Below, one piece after another: positions 34,032 to 41,962 of a DNA stretch of 64,000 nucleotides (position 1 is its first letter; the number at the start of each line of letters is the position of its first letter). Below the pieces are notes generated by a model that was not told where the DNA came from, did not search any database, and saw only the letters and a program-made list of their open reading frames with translations. The DNA lies in contig URPJ01000013.1 in assembly GCA_900549745.1 (NCBI GenBank), forward strand, positions 1 to 64,000, written 5' to 3'. The translations under genes and the position numbers were made by a program. The DNA comes from an uncultured Collinsella sp. Its GTDB lineage: Bacteria > Actinomycetota > Coriobacteriia > Coriobacteriales > Coriobacteriaceae.

Positions 34032-35834
34032 ATGAGGTTTACTCATCCTGTCAACACGCTCAAGAAGCTCGGCTGCGGCCTTGCGTTTGGAGCAGCGGCC
34101 ATCATGGCCATGCCGACTTCGGCACTCGCCTGCACCCAGATCTACATGGGCAGCAAGCTCACGGCAGACGGCAACACGTACTACGGCCGTTCCGAGGACT
34201 TCGGTCCGCGCTATGTCAAGCACTTTGGCATTGAGCCCGCACACAAGGACGGCAACGAGTACACCTCGGTCGAGTCCGGTTTTGAGTACAAGTCCAAGGG
34301 CGCAACCTACCGCTACACCTTCGTTCGCGACAACCCCTCGCAGTGGGAAGATCGCTACGACGCATATTCCGAGGCAGGCATCAACGAGAAGGGCGTCTCC
34401 TGCTCTGCCACGCTGAGCACCTCCTATAACGAGAAGGCCGAAGAGGCCGACCCCATCACCGAGGAGACTGGCATTGGCGAATACAGCTATGCCAGCGTCA
34501 TCCTGGGCGAGAGCGCCACGGCCCGCGAGGGCGTCGAGCTCATCGGCAGCCTGATCGACGAGCAGGGCGTCTGCTCCAACGACCAGATCATCATCGCCGA
34601 CAGCACCGAGACCTGGTTGTTCGCCGCGCTTTCCGGCCATCAGTGGATTGCTATGAAGCTCGCCGATGACATCGCCTCGCTCAACCCCAACATCGGCAAC
34701 CTCACCTATAACGTCGACCTCGATGACACCGAGAACTGTCTCCATTCCGAAGGCATCGAGTCCATGCCTAAGGAGAAGGGCTTTGCCGAGTACACCGACG
34801 GCAAGTTCGACGTCGCCAAGACCTACGGCGAGGAGATTAGCGAGGCCGGTATGCACCAGTGGTCGCGCTATATCCAGGGTCGTGATTACTTCATGGCTCC
34901 GCTTGCCGAGGGCACCGACTACGAGATCGTCAAGGACGAGCGCGAAGAGGCTCGCGCCACGACCGGCGCCCTGGTCCACGAGATGCAGCCGCTGTTCTTC
35001 CAGCCCGGCAAGTCCGACTGGAACACCTTTGAGATGATTCGTTCCTTCGCCGCTCGCGGCGAGAATGTCGCCGGCCTCAACGCCAACACCGACGGCGCCT
35101 ATGCCATCGGCTCCAACCGCAACACCGAGATCCACACCTTCCAGATCCGTCACGGCATGGATCCCGAGATCGCGACCATCCAGTGGGAGATGCTCTCCAA
35201 CGCCGAGTTCTCCGTCGCTATCCCCCTCTACTCCGCACTGCTCACCGAGGTCAGCCCCTACTTTAGCGATCAGGATGTCTCCTTCAATCACTGCGAAGAG
35301 GAAGACGTCGTGAACAACGAGGAGCCCAAGAACTCCATCAACTACGTCCTCATGGACATCAACACGCTCGCCTATGAGAACCGCGACCACTGCGCTACCG
35401 GCGTCCGCGCCTACCTCGACGCCCTGCAGAAGGAGCTCATCGAGCAGAACCTGACCGTCGACGAGGCCATGCAGGCCGCCGAGGGCACCGAGGCCCGCAC
35501 CGCCCTGGCCAACAAGGCCGGCAAGGCTGCCACCAAAAACACCTACCTCAAATGCAAGGCCATGCTCGAGGAGATGCGTGACTACCTCAAGGAGGGCGAC
35601 TTCTCCGAGGAGTTCGTCCCGAGTGACTACGATGCCGACAACGACTGCCTGGTCGAGTCCATCACCTACGCCGACGAGGCACTCTCCGATGAGGACGTAG
35701 CCGAGCCCGAGGTCGAGAAGAAAGAGGCCACCGAGGAGAAGTCCGAGGGCAACAACATGGCCGCCATGGCCGTTGGTGCCGTCGTCATCATCGGTGTCTG
35801 CGGCTTCGTGCTCTATCGTCGCAAGAAGGCCTAA
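34032..35834 (+). CDS. Membrane-anchored C69 family dipeptidase
   Basis: Secreted PepD-like dipeptidase of 600 residues. A signal peptide (about 1-35, ending PTSALA) leads directly to CTQIYMGSK, so cleavage would expose the N-terminal nucleophile Cys of the C69 (Ntn hydrolase) family; YYGRSEDF is the next family motif. The acidic stretch near the end is followed by a membrane helix (NMAAMAVGAVVIIGVCGFVL) and YRRKKA. Start ATG 34032 has GGGAGGG 5 nt upstream; the frame to 33972 lacks one. It probably cleaves dietary or peptidoglycan dipeptides at the cell surface. Confidence 0.9.
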   Translation: MRFTHPVNTLKKLGCGLAFGAAAIMAMPTSALACTQIYMGSKLTADGNTYYGRSEDFGPRYVKHFGIEPAHKDGNEYTSVESGFEYKSKGATYRYTFVRDNPSQWEDRYDAYSEAGINEKGVSCSATLSTSYNEKAEEADPITEETGIGEYSYASVILGESATAREGVELIGSLIDEQGVCSNDQIIIADSTETWLFAALSGHQWIAMKLADDIASLNPNIGNLTYNVDLDDTENCLHSEGIESMPKEKGFAEYTDGKFDVAKTYGEEISEAGMHQWSRYIQGRDYFMAPLAEGTDYEIVKDEREEARATTGALVHEMQPLFFQPGKSDWNTFEMIRSFAARGENVAGLNANTDGAYAIGSNRNTEIHTFQIRHGMDPEIATIQWEMLSNAEFSVAIPLYSALLTEVSPYFSDQDVSFNHCEEEDVVNNEEPKNSINYVLMDINTLAYENRDHCATGVRAYLDALQKELIEQNLTVDEAMQAAEGTEARTALANKAGKAATKNTYLKCKAMLEEMRDYLKEGDFSEEFVPSDYDADNDCLVESITYADEALSDEDVAEPEVEKKEATEEKSEGNNMAAMAVGAVVIIGVCGFVLYRRKKA

Positions 35835-35851
35835 GGCCCTCACGCTCTAGG

Positions 35852-35885
35852 GGAGGGCAAGACAGTGCGAGCGGTCTTGCCCTCC
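35852..35885 (+). terminator. Hairpin after the C69 dipeptidase gene
   Basis: 12-bp perfect arms GGAGGGCAAGAC/GTCTTGCCCTCC, 17 nt past the stop codon. It lacks a T-run. Confidence 0.5.
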
Positions 35886-36025
35886 TCGCCTGTCATCCGA
35901 CCGGCGGGAAACATCGCCGAAATCTTTTCAAAAAAGATTCCCTGCACACACTTCGCTGTGCTATAGTGCAGCGCAACAGCAACTAGGTGCGACCGCGCCA
36001 CGGTATCACGAAAGGAGCCACCAAC

Positions 36026-36094
36026 ATGAAGAACACGATGACGTCTCTCAACAACTGGTGGTGGCGTGATGCGAATGCGATCGGTCGACAGTGA
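36026..36094 (+). CDS. Attenuator leader peptide with Trp-Trp-Trp
   Basis: 22-codon ORF with AAAGGAG 8 nt before ATG. The middle reads LNNWWWRDANA: three consecutive TGG codons then Arg, like trp leader peptides of other actinobacteria. It is too short to be a functional protein; stalling at the TGG codons when charged tRNA-Trp is scarce is the expected sensing step. The terminator follows 36 nt after its stop codon, and the ECF S component gene 147 nt after. Confidence 0.85.
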   Translation: MKNTMTSLNNWWWRDANAIGRQ

Positions 36095-36130
36095 GTCCCT
36101 CACGCCTGTTTTTGCGCTCTAGGTGATTGG

Positions 36131-36162
36131 AAGGCCTCCGGTTTCGACCGGGGGCCTTTTTT
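36131..36162 (+). terminator. Attenuator terminator
   Basis: AAGGCCTCCGG, loop TTTCGA, CCGGGGGCCTT (one G-U pair), then TTTTTT: a canonical intrinsic terminator between leader peptide and transporter gene. Confidence 0.9.
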
Positions 36163-36241
36163 CTATCTCGAGCCCAATCGCATTCGCATCACGCGCCTCC
36201 GCTTTCTTCTCTTGCACTTCCCTTCCGAAAGGATTTTCACC

Positions 36242-36814
36242 ATGTCTCAGAACACCACCACCGCACAGCCCCGCACTGTCCAGACCGCCGACCGCGGCAA
36301 ACTCGACGTCCGCGCTCTTGTCTTGCTCGCCATCCTGCTTGCCGCCGGCTTCATCCTCAACTTCACCGTCGGCAAGGCCATCTCCGGCATCTCGGGCGGC
36401 ATGATCAGCCCCGAGTTCATCATCTCGGCCTTCTGCCTCACCATCCTGGTCGTTCGCCCCAGCATCGGCCAGGCACTCGTCATCGGCCTGATCTCGGCCG
36501 CCGTGATCCAGATCACCACCACCTCGCCGTTTGTCGATTTTGCCGCCGAGGGCATCGCTGCCATGCTCATGGCCGTCATTGTCAACGCTGCTGCCAAGGA
36601 CGGCCAGGTTAAGCCCGCCGTCGCCATCGTCGCAACGTTCGTGACCACCTTTGTCTCGGGCGTCATCTTCATGGTCATCAAGATGGCCATGCTCGGCGTG
36701 GTGAGCGAGCTCGCCGCTGCCATGCTGCCCGTCGTCGCCATGACCGCCGTCTTTAACGCCATTCTGGTCGGCGCCCTCTATCTGCCCATCCAGAAGGCCC
36801 TTAGGCTCAACTAA
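36242..36814 (+). CDS. ECF transporter S component, predicted tryptophan-specific
   Basis: 190-residue membrane protein with about five or six hydrophobic helices, giving the substrate-binding S component of an energy-coupling-factor transporter whose ATPase and T subunits follow. The N-terminal 25 residues are hydrophilic, then VRALVLLAILLAAGFILNFTVGK begins the membrane part. Similar proteins are predicted Trp carriers (TrpP-like). Substrate here is inferred from the Trp-codon attenuator upstream rather than from binding residues. ATG 36242 has AAAGGA 9 nt upstream. Confidence 0.8.
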   Translation: MSQNTTTAQPRTVQTADRGKLDVRALVLLAILLAAGFILNFTVGKAISGISGGMISPEFIISAFCLTILVVRPSIGQALVIGLISAAVIQITTTSPFVDFAAEGIAAMLMAVIVNAAAKDGQVKPAVAIVATFVTTFVSGVIFMVIKMAMLGVVSELAAAMLPVVAMTAVFNAILVGALYLPIQKALRLN

Positions 36815-36820
36815 CCCGCT

Positions 36821-36921
36821 CGGCTTTACGAGCCACCCCATCTTGGCGTTCATTCGTCGCTCGCGTACCCAAGTACGCTTCGCTCCTCTTTCGCGCCAAC
36901 CTGGGGCCCCTCGTAAAGCCG
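36821..36921. repeat. Intergenic palindromic repeat within the ECF operon
   Basis: Outer arms CGGCTTTACGAG/CTCGTAAAGCCG (36821-36832/36910-36921) and inner arms TTGGCG/CGCCAA (36843-36848/36894-36899) enclose a core with alternating GTACCC/AGTACG segments. It lies between the S component and ATPase genes and looks like a dispersed REP-type element. Confidence 0.6.
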
Positions 36922-36964
36922 TCTCCGTGCTTCACCACCAAAGACTGTCCCAAACAGCTAGCTT

Positions 36965-37008
36965 TTGGGGACGTTCTTAAACGACTCGTCATGTAAGAAC
37001 GTCCCCAA
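36965..37008. repeat. 15-bp perfect inverted repeat before the ECF ATPase gene
   Basis: Arms TTGGGGACGTTCTTA/TAAGAACGTCCCCAA with a 14-nt loop, ending 18 nt before the ATPase start. The GGGGACG sequence recalls the GGGGACAGGTT repeats elsewhere in the window. Confidence 0.65.
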
Positions 37009-37026
37009 TGACTATGAAAGGTATCC

Positions 37027-38778
37027 ATGAAAACGATCATCAACGTCGACGATGTCTCGTTCTCCTATGGTACGCAGACCGAGCAGGCGCTTAAGCACAT
37101 CTCGCTCGACGTGAACAAGGGAGACTTTATCGGCATCATCGGGCCCTCGGGCGTCGGCAAGTCCACGCTTGCCGCCTGTCTGTCGGGCGCCGTGCCCCAC
37201 CACTACACCGGCACGTTCTTTGGCTCCGTCATGGTTGACGGCCACGACACCTGCGAGGTCTCGCTCACCGACGTGTCGCAGATCGTCGGCAGTGTGCTGC
37301 AGGACATCGACACGCAGATGGTCGCCTCGGTTGTCGAGGACGAGATGCTTTTTGGCCTGGAGAACTTTGGCGTCCCTCACGACCAGATCGAGCAGCGTGT
37401 AAACGAGACGCTCGAGACCGTCGGCGTCAGCGACCTTCGCGACCGCGAGATCGCCACCCTCTCGGGCGGACAGAAGCAAAAGGTGGCCATCGCTGCCATC
37501 CTCGCCATACGCCCCCGCGTACTGGTACTCGACGAGCCCACCGCAGCACTCGACCCCGCCAGCTCCACGCTGGTCTTCGAGACCCTGCGCGAGGCAAACC
37601 GCACACTTGGCATCACTATCGTGGTCGTTGAACAAAAGGTCGCCCTGCTCTCGGAGTACTGCAACCGCGTGCTCGTGCTCAACCATGGCGAAATCGCGCT
37701 ACAGGGCGAGCCGCACGAGGTCTTTGCGCACACCGACGAGCTCCGCGCCATCGGCGTCGACTGCCCCCGTGTCACACGCATCTTCAATAGTCTCGCGGCC
37801 GATGGCCTGGTAAGCGGTACCCCTTGCTTGGATGTCGATGAGGCCGAGCGCCTGATTACGGGCATCGTCGACCCCGCACACGCGGCCAGCGAAGCCCAGG
37901 CGCCCGCGGGCTCCCCGCATGCCCCATCGTTGCGCCCGCACGCCAAGGACGCCGAGCCCGTGCTCACCTTCGATCACGTTGAGTTTGCCTATCCCAATGG
38001 CGGCGCCGCCGTACACGACCTTAACCTGACGCTCTACCCCGGCGAGCTCGTGGGCATCGTCGGCCAAAACGGCGCCGGCAAGACTACGCTCACCAAGTTG
38101 CTCACGGGCCTGCTTAAGCCTGCCTCGGGCAGCGTGCGCGTTACGGGCCTGGACACCGCTGCGGTCCCCACGAGCCGCATCGCCCGCGAGGTCGCAACGC
38201 TCTTCCAAAACCCCGACCGCCAGATCTGCAAGGATACCGTGCTCGACGAGGTCGCTTTTGGCCTGGAGCTTGCCGGCATCGACCGCGCCGAGGCCCTGCG
38301 TCGTGCCCAGCTCGTCATCGACCGCTTTGGCCTGCCCGCCGACGAGGCGCCTTTCTCGCTTTCGCGCGGCCAGCGACAAATGGTGGCGCTCGCCTCCGTC
38401 GTAGTGGTTGAGCCCAAGATTGTAGTGCTCGACGAGCCCACGAGCGGCCTTGACTACCGTGAGTGCATGACCGTCATGGAAACGGTGCGCACCATGGCAG
38501 AGCGCGGCTGCGCCGTGATCATGGTCTGCCACGATATGGAAGTCGTTTCCGACTTTGCCGAGCGCATCGTTGTGATGGCCGACGGCCGTATCCTCGACCG
38601 CGGACGCACGCACGAGCTGTTCTCGAACATCGAGCTCATGCAGTGTGCCTACGTGGAGCCGCCCCAGGTCATTGAACTCTCGCACCGCTTGGCATCCTCC
38701 GTCTCCCCCGCTTTTGCGCAGGTGAGCGAGGTCACCGATATCGTTCGCATTACCAAGGAGATGGTCCACCGTGGTTAA
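37027..38778 (+). CDS. ECF transporter ATPase, two fused ABC domains
   Basis: 583-residue cytosolic motor with two ABC cassettes in one chain, replacing separate EcfA1 and EcfA2. Cassette 1: Walker A GPSGVGKST (39-47), signature LSGGQKQKV (about 145), Walker B VLVLDEPTAALD. Cassette 2: Walker A GQNGAGKTT (about 346), signature LSRGQRQMV (about 445), Walker B IVVLDEPTSGLD. Both look catalytically complete. A low-complexity linker (about 285-315) joins them. It overlaps ecfT by 8 nt and follows the S component by 212 nt containing two palindromes. Confidence 0.93.
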   Translation: MKTIINVDDVSFSYGTQTEQALKHISLDVNKGDFIGIIGPSGVGKSTLAACLSGAVPHHYTGTFFGSVMVDGHDTCEVSLTDVSQIVGSVLQDIDTQMVASVVEDEMLFGLENFGVPHDQIEQRVNETLETVGVSDLRDREIATLSGGQKQKVAIAAILAIRPRVLVLDEPTAALDPASSTLVFETLREANRTLGITIVVVEQKVALLSEYCNRVLVLNHGEIALQGEPHEVFAHTDELRAIGVDCPRVTRIFNSLAADGLVSGTPCLDVDEAERLITGIVDPAHAASEAQAPAGSPHAPSLRPHAKDAEPVLTFDHVEFAYPNGGAAVHDLNLTLYPGELVGIVGQNGAGKTTLTKLLTGLLKPASGSVRVTGLDTAAVPTSRIAREVATLFQNPDRQICKDTVLDEVAFGLELAGIDRAEALRRAQLVIDRFGLPADEAPFSLSRGQRQMVALASVVVVEPKIVVLDEPTSGLDYRECMTVMETVRTMAERGCAVIMVCHDMEVVSDFAERIVVMADGRILDRGRTHELFSNIELMQCAYVEPPQVIELSHRLASSVSPAFAQVSEVTDIVRITKEMVHRG

Positions 38779-39517
38779 CGTCATCGACTACATGCCGGGC
38801 GATACGCTACTGCATCGCCTGAACCCCGTCGTCAAACTGGGCCTCGCCGCCGCCATCATCGTCGGCATCTTCTTGTCCGACACCTACGTGGCGCTGTTGG
38901 GCTTTTTGGCACTCACCCTTGCGCTGGGTGCCTATGCCGGTGTCATCGACCGTCTGCTCTCGCTGCTCAAGTTGCTGATTCCGCTCGCGCTTATCATGCT
39001 GGTGCTCCAGCTGGCCTTTATGCGCGATGGCAACGTGGTGTGGAACTTTATCACCGACACGGGTCTCATCACAGGATCGAAGGCCTGCCTGCGCCTGCTG
39101 GGCGTGGCGTTACCACTCATCCTCATGCTCATGGTGACCAAGCTCAACGACCTTGCCAACGCCTGCGTCGAGGTGCTGCACGTGCCGTATCGCTATGCCT
39201 TCACCTTTACCACGGCGCTGCGCTTTGTGCCGGTGTTTGGTCAGGAGATGAACGCCATCATGGAGGCGCAGACCGCACGCGGCGTCGAGTACGACACCAA
39301 GAACCCCATCAAGAAGCTTAAGCTCATGCTGCCACTGTGTGTGCCACTGCTCATCTCGAGCGTGGGCAAGACCGATGCCACAGCCTTGGCGGCAGAACAG
39401 CGCGGCTTCTATCTGCGTACGCGCGCCAGCTCGTACAAGCGCTACCCCATCAAGGGCCTGGACATCGCCGTACTCATCGTCAGCATCGCCCTCATCGCCA
39501 TCGGCTTCCTGTTCTAG
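38771..39517 (+). CDS. ecfT: ECF transporter T component
   Basis: 248-residue membrane scaffold linking the ATPases to the S component. It has about five hydrophobic segments and the coupling-helix region with the ARG-type signature (AQTARGVEYDTKNPIKKLK, and AAEQRGFYLRTRASSY as the second Arg motif). Starts at GTG 38771 inside the ATPase gene end (8-nt overlap). Operon ends at a strong terminator. Confidence 0.92.
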   Translation: MVNVIDYMPGDTLLHRLNPVVKLGLAAAIIVGIFLSDTYVALLGFLALTLALGAYAGVIDRLLSLLKLLIPLALIMLVLQLAFMRDGNVVWNFITDTGLITGSKACLRLLGVALPLILMLMVTKLNDLANACVEVLHVPYRYAFTFTTALRFVPVFGQEMNAIMEAQTARGVEYDTKNPIKKLKLMLPLCVPLLISSVGKTDATALAAEQRGFYLRTRASSYKRYPIKGLDIAVLIVSIALIAIGFLF

Positions 39518-39546
39518 TTCACCACCGACAGCAACCGCCCAACGCA

Positions 39547-39583
39547 AAAGGCCTCGGCTCGCACCAAACGAGCCGAGGCCTTT
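39547..39583 (+). terminator. Terminator of the ECF operon
   Basis: Perfect 15-bp arms AAAGGCCTCGGCTCG/CGAGCCGAGGCCTTT with a 7-nt loop, and T-rich on exit. Confidence 0.88.
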
Positions 39584-39642
39584 ACTGTTTCACCAGATGA
39601 AACCTACCAAAATTAACCTGTCCCTTTTTGACAGGTCGGAAG

Positions 39643-40389
39643 CTAGAGGCGGTAGGGAGCGCCGCTGCGGATGATGGATTCGCGCACCAGGACATCCATG
39701 GCGTCGAGGGTGATCTCGGGCATCTCTCGGTACTTTTGCAGCACCGAGAGCTCGGTGCAGGCCAGAATGACGCGGTCGCAGCCGCTACGGGCAAACTCCC
39801 ACATCACACGGTCGAACTTATCCATATCGGGCTCACGCCCGGCCTTCACATCATCGTAGATAAGCGACATCACATCGTTCTGACGTTTCTCGCTGGGATA
39901 GACAACCTCAACACCCGCAGCCTTACATTCGCGGCCGTAGACGCCCGCGCCCACGGTGCCATCGGTTCCCATAATGCCAATCTTGTGCACCGGCTCGGCC
40001 GGCATACTCAGGTTGGGATCGAACTCGCACTCCCCCATCACCGCACCGGCCAGAGCATAGCGCACCGACTCACGCGGCATGTGGATAATCGGCACCTTCG
40101 TAAACGACTGGATCTGGTCGTAGAAGTAGTGCGACGTGTTGCAGGGAATGGCAATGTGCGCACAGCCCAGCGACTCGAGTGCCTGGGCGCACTCTTTCAT
40201 GGTCGCCAGCAGCTTGGCATGCTCGCCGGTCTTAATGGCCAACGTGCGGTCGGGCATGGTCGACTTGGAGAGCACCACCATGTCGATATGTTCCTGATCG
40301 CAGGCAGCAGCCGTATGACGCACCACCTGGTCGTAGTAATACGACGTGGCCTCGGCGCCCATACCGCCGATAACTCCCAGCTTTTCCAT
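39643..40389 (-). CDS. Aspartate/glutamate racemase family protein
   Basis: 248-residue cofactor-independent racemase. The two catalytic cysteines are in IPCNTSHYFYD and ILACTELSVLQ, with the N-terminal GVIGGMGAEATSYYYDQV typical of aspartate racemases. ATG 40389 has AGGAGG 5 nt upstream; the frame extends to 40473 without support. It lies 84 nt downstream of an ATP-grasp ligase on the same strand, which suggests the D-amino acid is used by that ligase. Confidence 0.9.
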   Translation of the reverse strand: MEKLGVIGGMGAEATSYYYDQVVRHTAAACDQEHIDMVVLSKSTMPDRTLAIKTGEHAKLLATMKECAQALESLGCAHIAIPCNTSHYFYDQIQSFTKVPIIHMPRESVRYALAGAVMGECEFDPNLSMPAEPVHKIGIMGTDGTVGAGVYGRECKAAGVEVVYPSEKRQNDVMSLIYDDVKAGREPDMDKFDRVMWEFARSGCDRVILACTELSVLQKYREMPEITLDAMDVLVRESIIRSGAPYRL

Positions 40390-40473
40390 CGCCGCCTCCT
40401 TGGTGACGCTTGCGCAATTGCGCGTATCATACCCGCGCCCGCCCGAAGCAAACCGGACGGGCGCCGCGCTCAT

Positions 40474-41730
40474 CTACTTGTAATACGTCTTGAACAGCTT
40501 AAAGTGGCGCAGCTTGGTGTGCCACATGCGCAGCCAGCGATTAAAGACAAAGTCGCCCTTCATAAACGAAGGGTCGGCGCCCTTGCCTTCCTTGTCCAGG
40601 CGATGCACCTTAGCGCGCAGCTCGGGATCCTTGACGTACTTGTCGACGACGCCCATGGGAACGACCATCCACAGCGCCTCGTCCTGTGCCGTCACAAACT
40701 CCGGCTCAAACGGGCGGTCGAACACATACTCGTCCACCACATACTTGGCAACGTTAAAGCCGCTGTTGGTAACGTAGTAGTTGCTGCGGCCCTGGCGCGT
40801 GTTGAAATCGAAGAACTTAAACGAGCCGTCGCGCTCGTCGTACTTAACGTCAAAGTTGGAATAACCTACAAAGTTCAGGTCCTCGAGCAGCTTGCGCACG
40901 CCGCCCATGAGCTCGTCATTGGGCTCGGTAATGATGCAGGCATGGTTGCCGACACCGTGAGGCTGATGCTCCTCGAGCAGCACGTGACCCAGGCACATCA
41001 TGCGGACCTTGCCGTTGCGGTCGGAATAGCTGGTGAGCACGCGCATGTACTCGTCGTTGCCGGGCACGCGATCCTGCAAGATCAGGTCGTCGGTGTAGCC
41101 GCTGGCATACGAATCGCGAATGACCTGTTCCAGCTCGGCGCGGTCGGCAATCTCATAGGCCTTCTTCTGGCCCTCGAACTCATGCTGCCACCACATGATG
41201 CCGTCAGAAGGCTTCAGAATCATCGGGTAAGGAAAATCGATCTGGTCGAGCACTTCGGCAGGCGCCTCACCCTGGGCGTTCAGCATCGCCATGGTGAAGG
41301 TAAAGGTGTGCGGATAGGGCACGCCATGCTTCTCGCACAGCTCGTAGAAGATCTCCTTCTTCTGGCACTGCTCAAGCATGCTATAGGGAGCGTAAGGCGC
41401 GACGATGTTATCCGCCAACTCATGGGCATCCTTGGCTTGAGCCACGAGAGCGACATAGTTGTCACCACAGCCCACAAGGACAATCGTCTTATCGGCATGC
41501 GCTTGGGCAATGCCGTTGACGGTTTTGAGCATCACGGGCATGGTATCGATATCCACGTTGGGCGTGTAGTCGATAATCTGGCTGCGGTACGCGGGACCCG
41601 TCTGATACTTGCCAAAGACCAGACTCTTGACCTGGTACTCCTCGTAGAAGGCACGCGCCACCGAATAGGCGTTGATGTCGCCACCAAGCAGCACGGGAAT
41701 GAACTCGCGCTCTGTAAATTGCAATGCCAT
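40474..41730 (-). CDS. ATP-grasp ligase, possible D-aspartate ligase
   Basis: 418-residue ATP-grasp carboxylate-amine ligase. The N-terminal preATP-grasp domain (PVLLGGDINAYSVARAF) is followed by the ATP-binding region (PYPMILKPSDGIMWW; LQDRVPGNDEYMRVL) and metal-binding GYSNFDVKYDERDGSFKFFDFNTRQGRSNYY. Paired with an aspartate racemase it resembles the Enterococcus faecium Aslfm/Racfm pair, where D-Asp is added to the peptidoglycan pentapeptide. ATP-grasp assignment is firm; the D-Asp substrate is inferred from the neighbour. Confidence 0.82.
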   Translation of the reverse strand: MALQFTEREFIPVLLGGDINAYSVARAFYEEYQVKSLVFGKYQTGPAYRSQIIDYTPNVDIDTMPVMLKTVNGIAQAHADKTIVLVGCGDNYVALVAQAKDAHELADNIVAPYAPYSMLEQCQKKEIFYELCEKHGVPYPHTFTFTMAMLNAQGEAPAEVLDQIDFPYPMILKPSDGIMWWQHEFEGQKKAYEIADRAELEQVIRDSYASGYTDDLILQDRVPGNDEYMRVLTSYSDRNGKVRMMCLGHVLLEEHQPHGVGNHACIITEPNDELMGGVRKLLEDLNFVGYSNFDVKYDERDGSFKFFDFNTRQGRSNYYVTNSGFNVAKYVVDEYVFDRPFEPEFVTAQDEALWMVVPMGVVDKYVKDPELRAKVHRLDKEGKGADPSFMKGDFVFNRWLRMWHTKLRHFKLFKTYYK

Positions 41731-41962
41731 GGAAACTTCCTATCATGAACTGCCCACACAACGGGCGGTCTTTGCGCAACTGATTTATTCTAGCGTGCCA
41801 AGCCGCCGGCGCCCAAAGCTCCACCGTATCTATGGCAATCAACGTAATTGTCCAGCACGAAGGCCAGCACGAAGACGGCGCTCACCGTTGTATGACAATG
41901 GGCAATGAACCTACCATTGTTGTAGGATTCAACATGTTGCCCGCCCCGTCGAAAGGTGCACC

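Larger units (their letters stand above)
35886..36241 (+). promoter_or_regulatory. Tryptophan-type transcription attenuator region
   Basis: Contains an AATCTTTT/AAAAGATT dyad (35922-35939), a TATAGT box (35962-35967), a Trp-rich leader peptide (36026-36094), alternative pairings and an intrinsic terminator (36131-36162), then the ribosome site of the S component gene. Pairing 36063-36069 with 36100-36106 is the pause-type hairpin; pairing 36082-36088 with 36144-36150 would break the terminator. Confidence 0.8.

Noticed and set aside
33981..35843. 620-codon minus-strand open frame
   Set aside because: Exact antisense shadow of the C69 dipeptidase gene with repetitive Leu/Val/Gly/Asp composition.
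36026..36094. T-box riboswitch as the Trp sensor
   Set aside because: No T-box sequence (AGGGTGG-type) or specifier-loop architecture is visible; the Trp-codon leader ORF fits attenuation instead.
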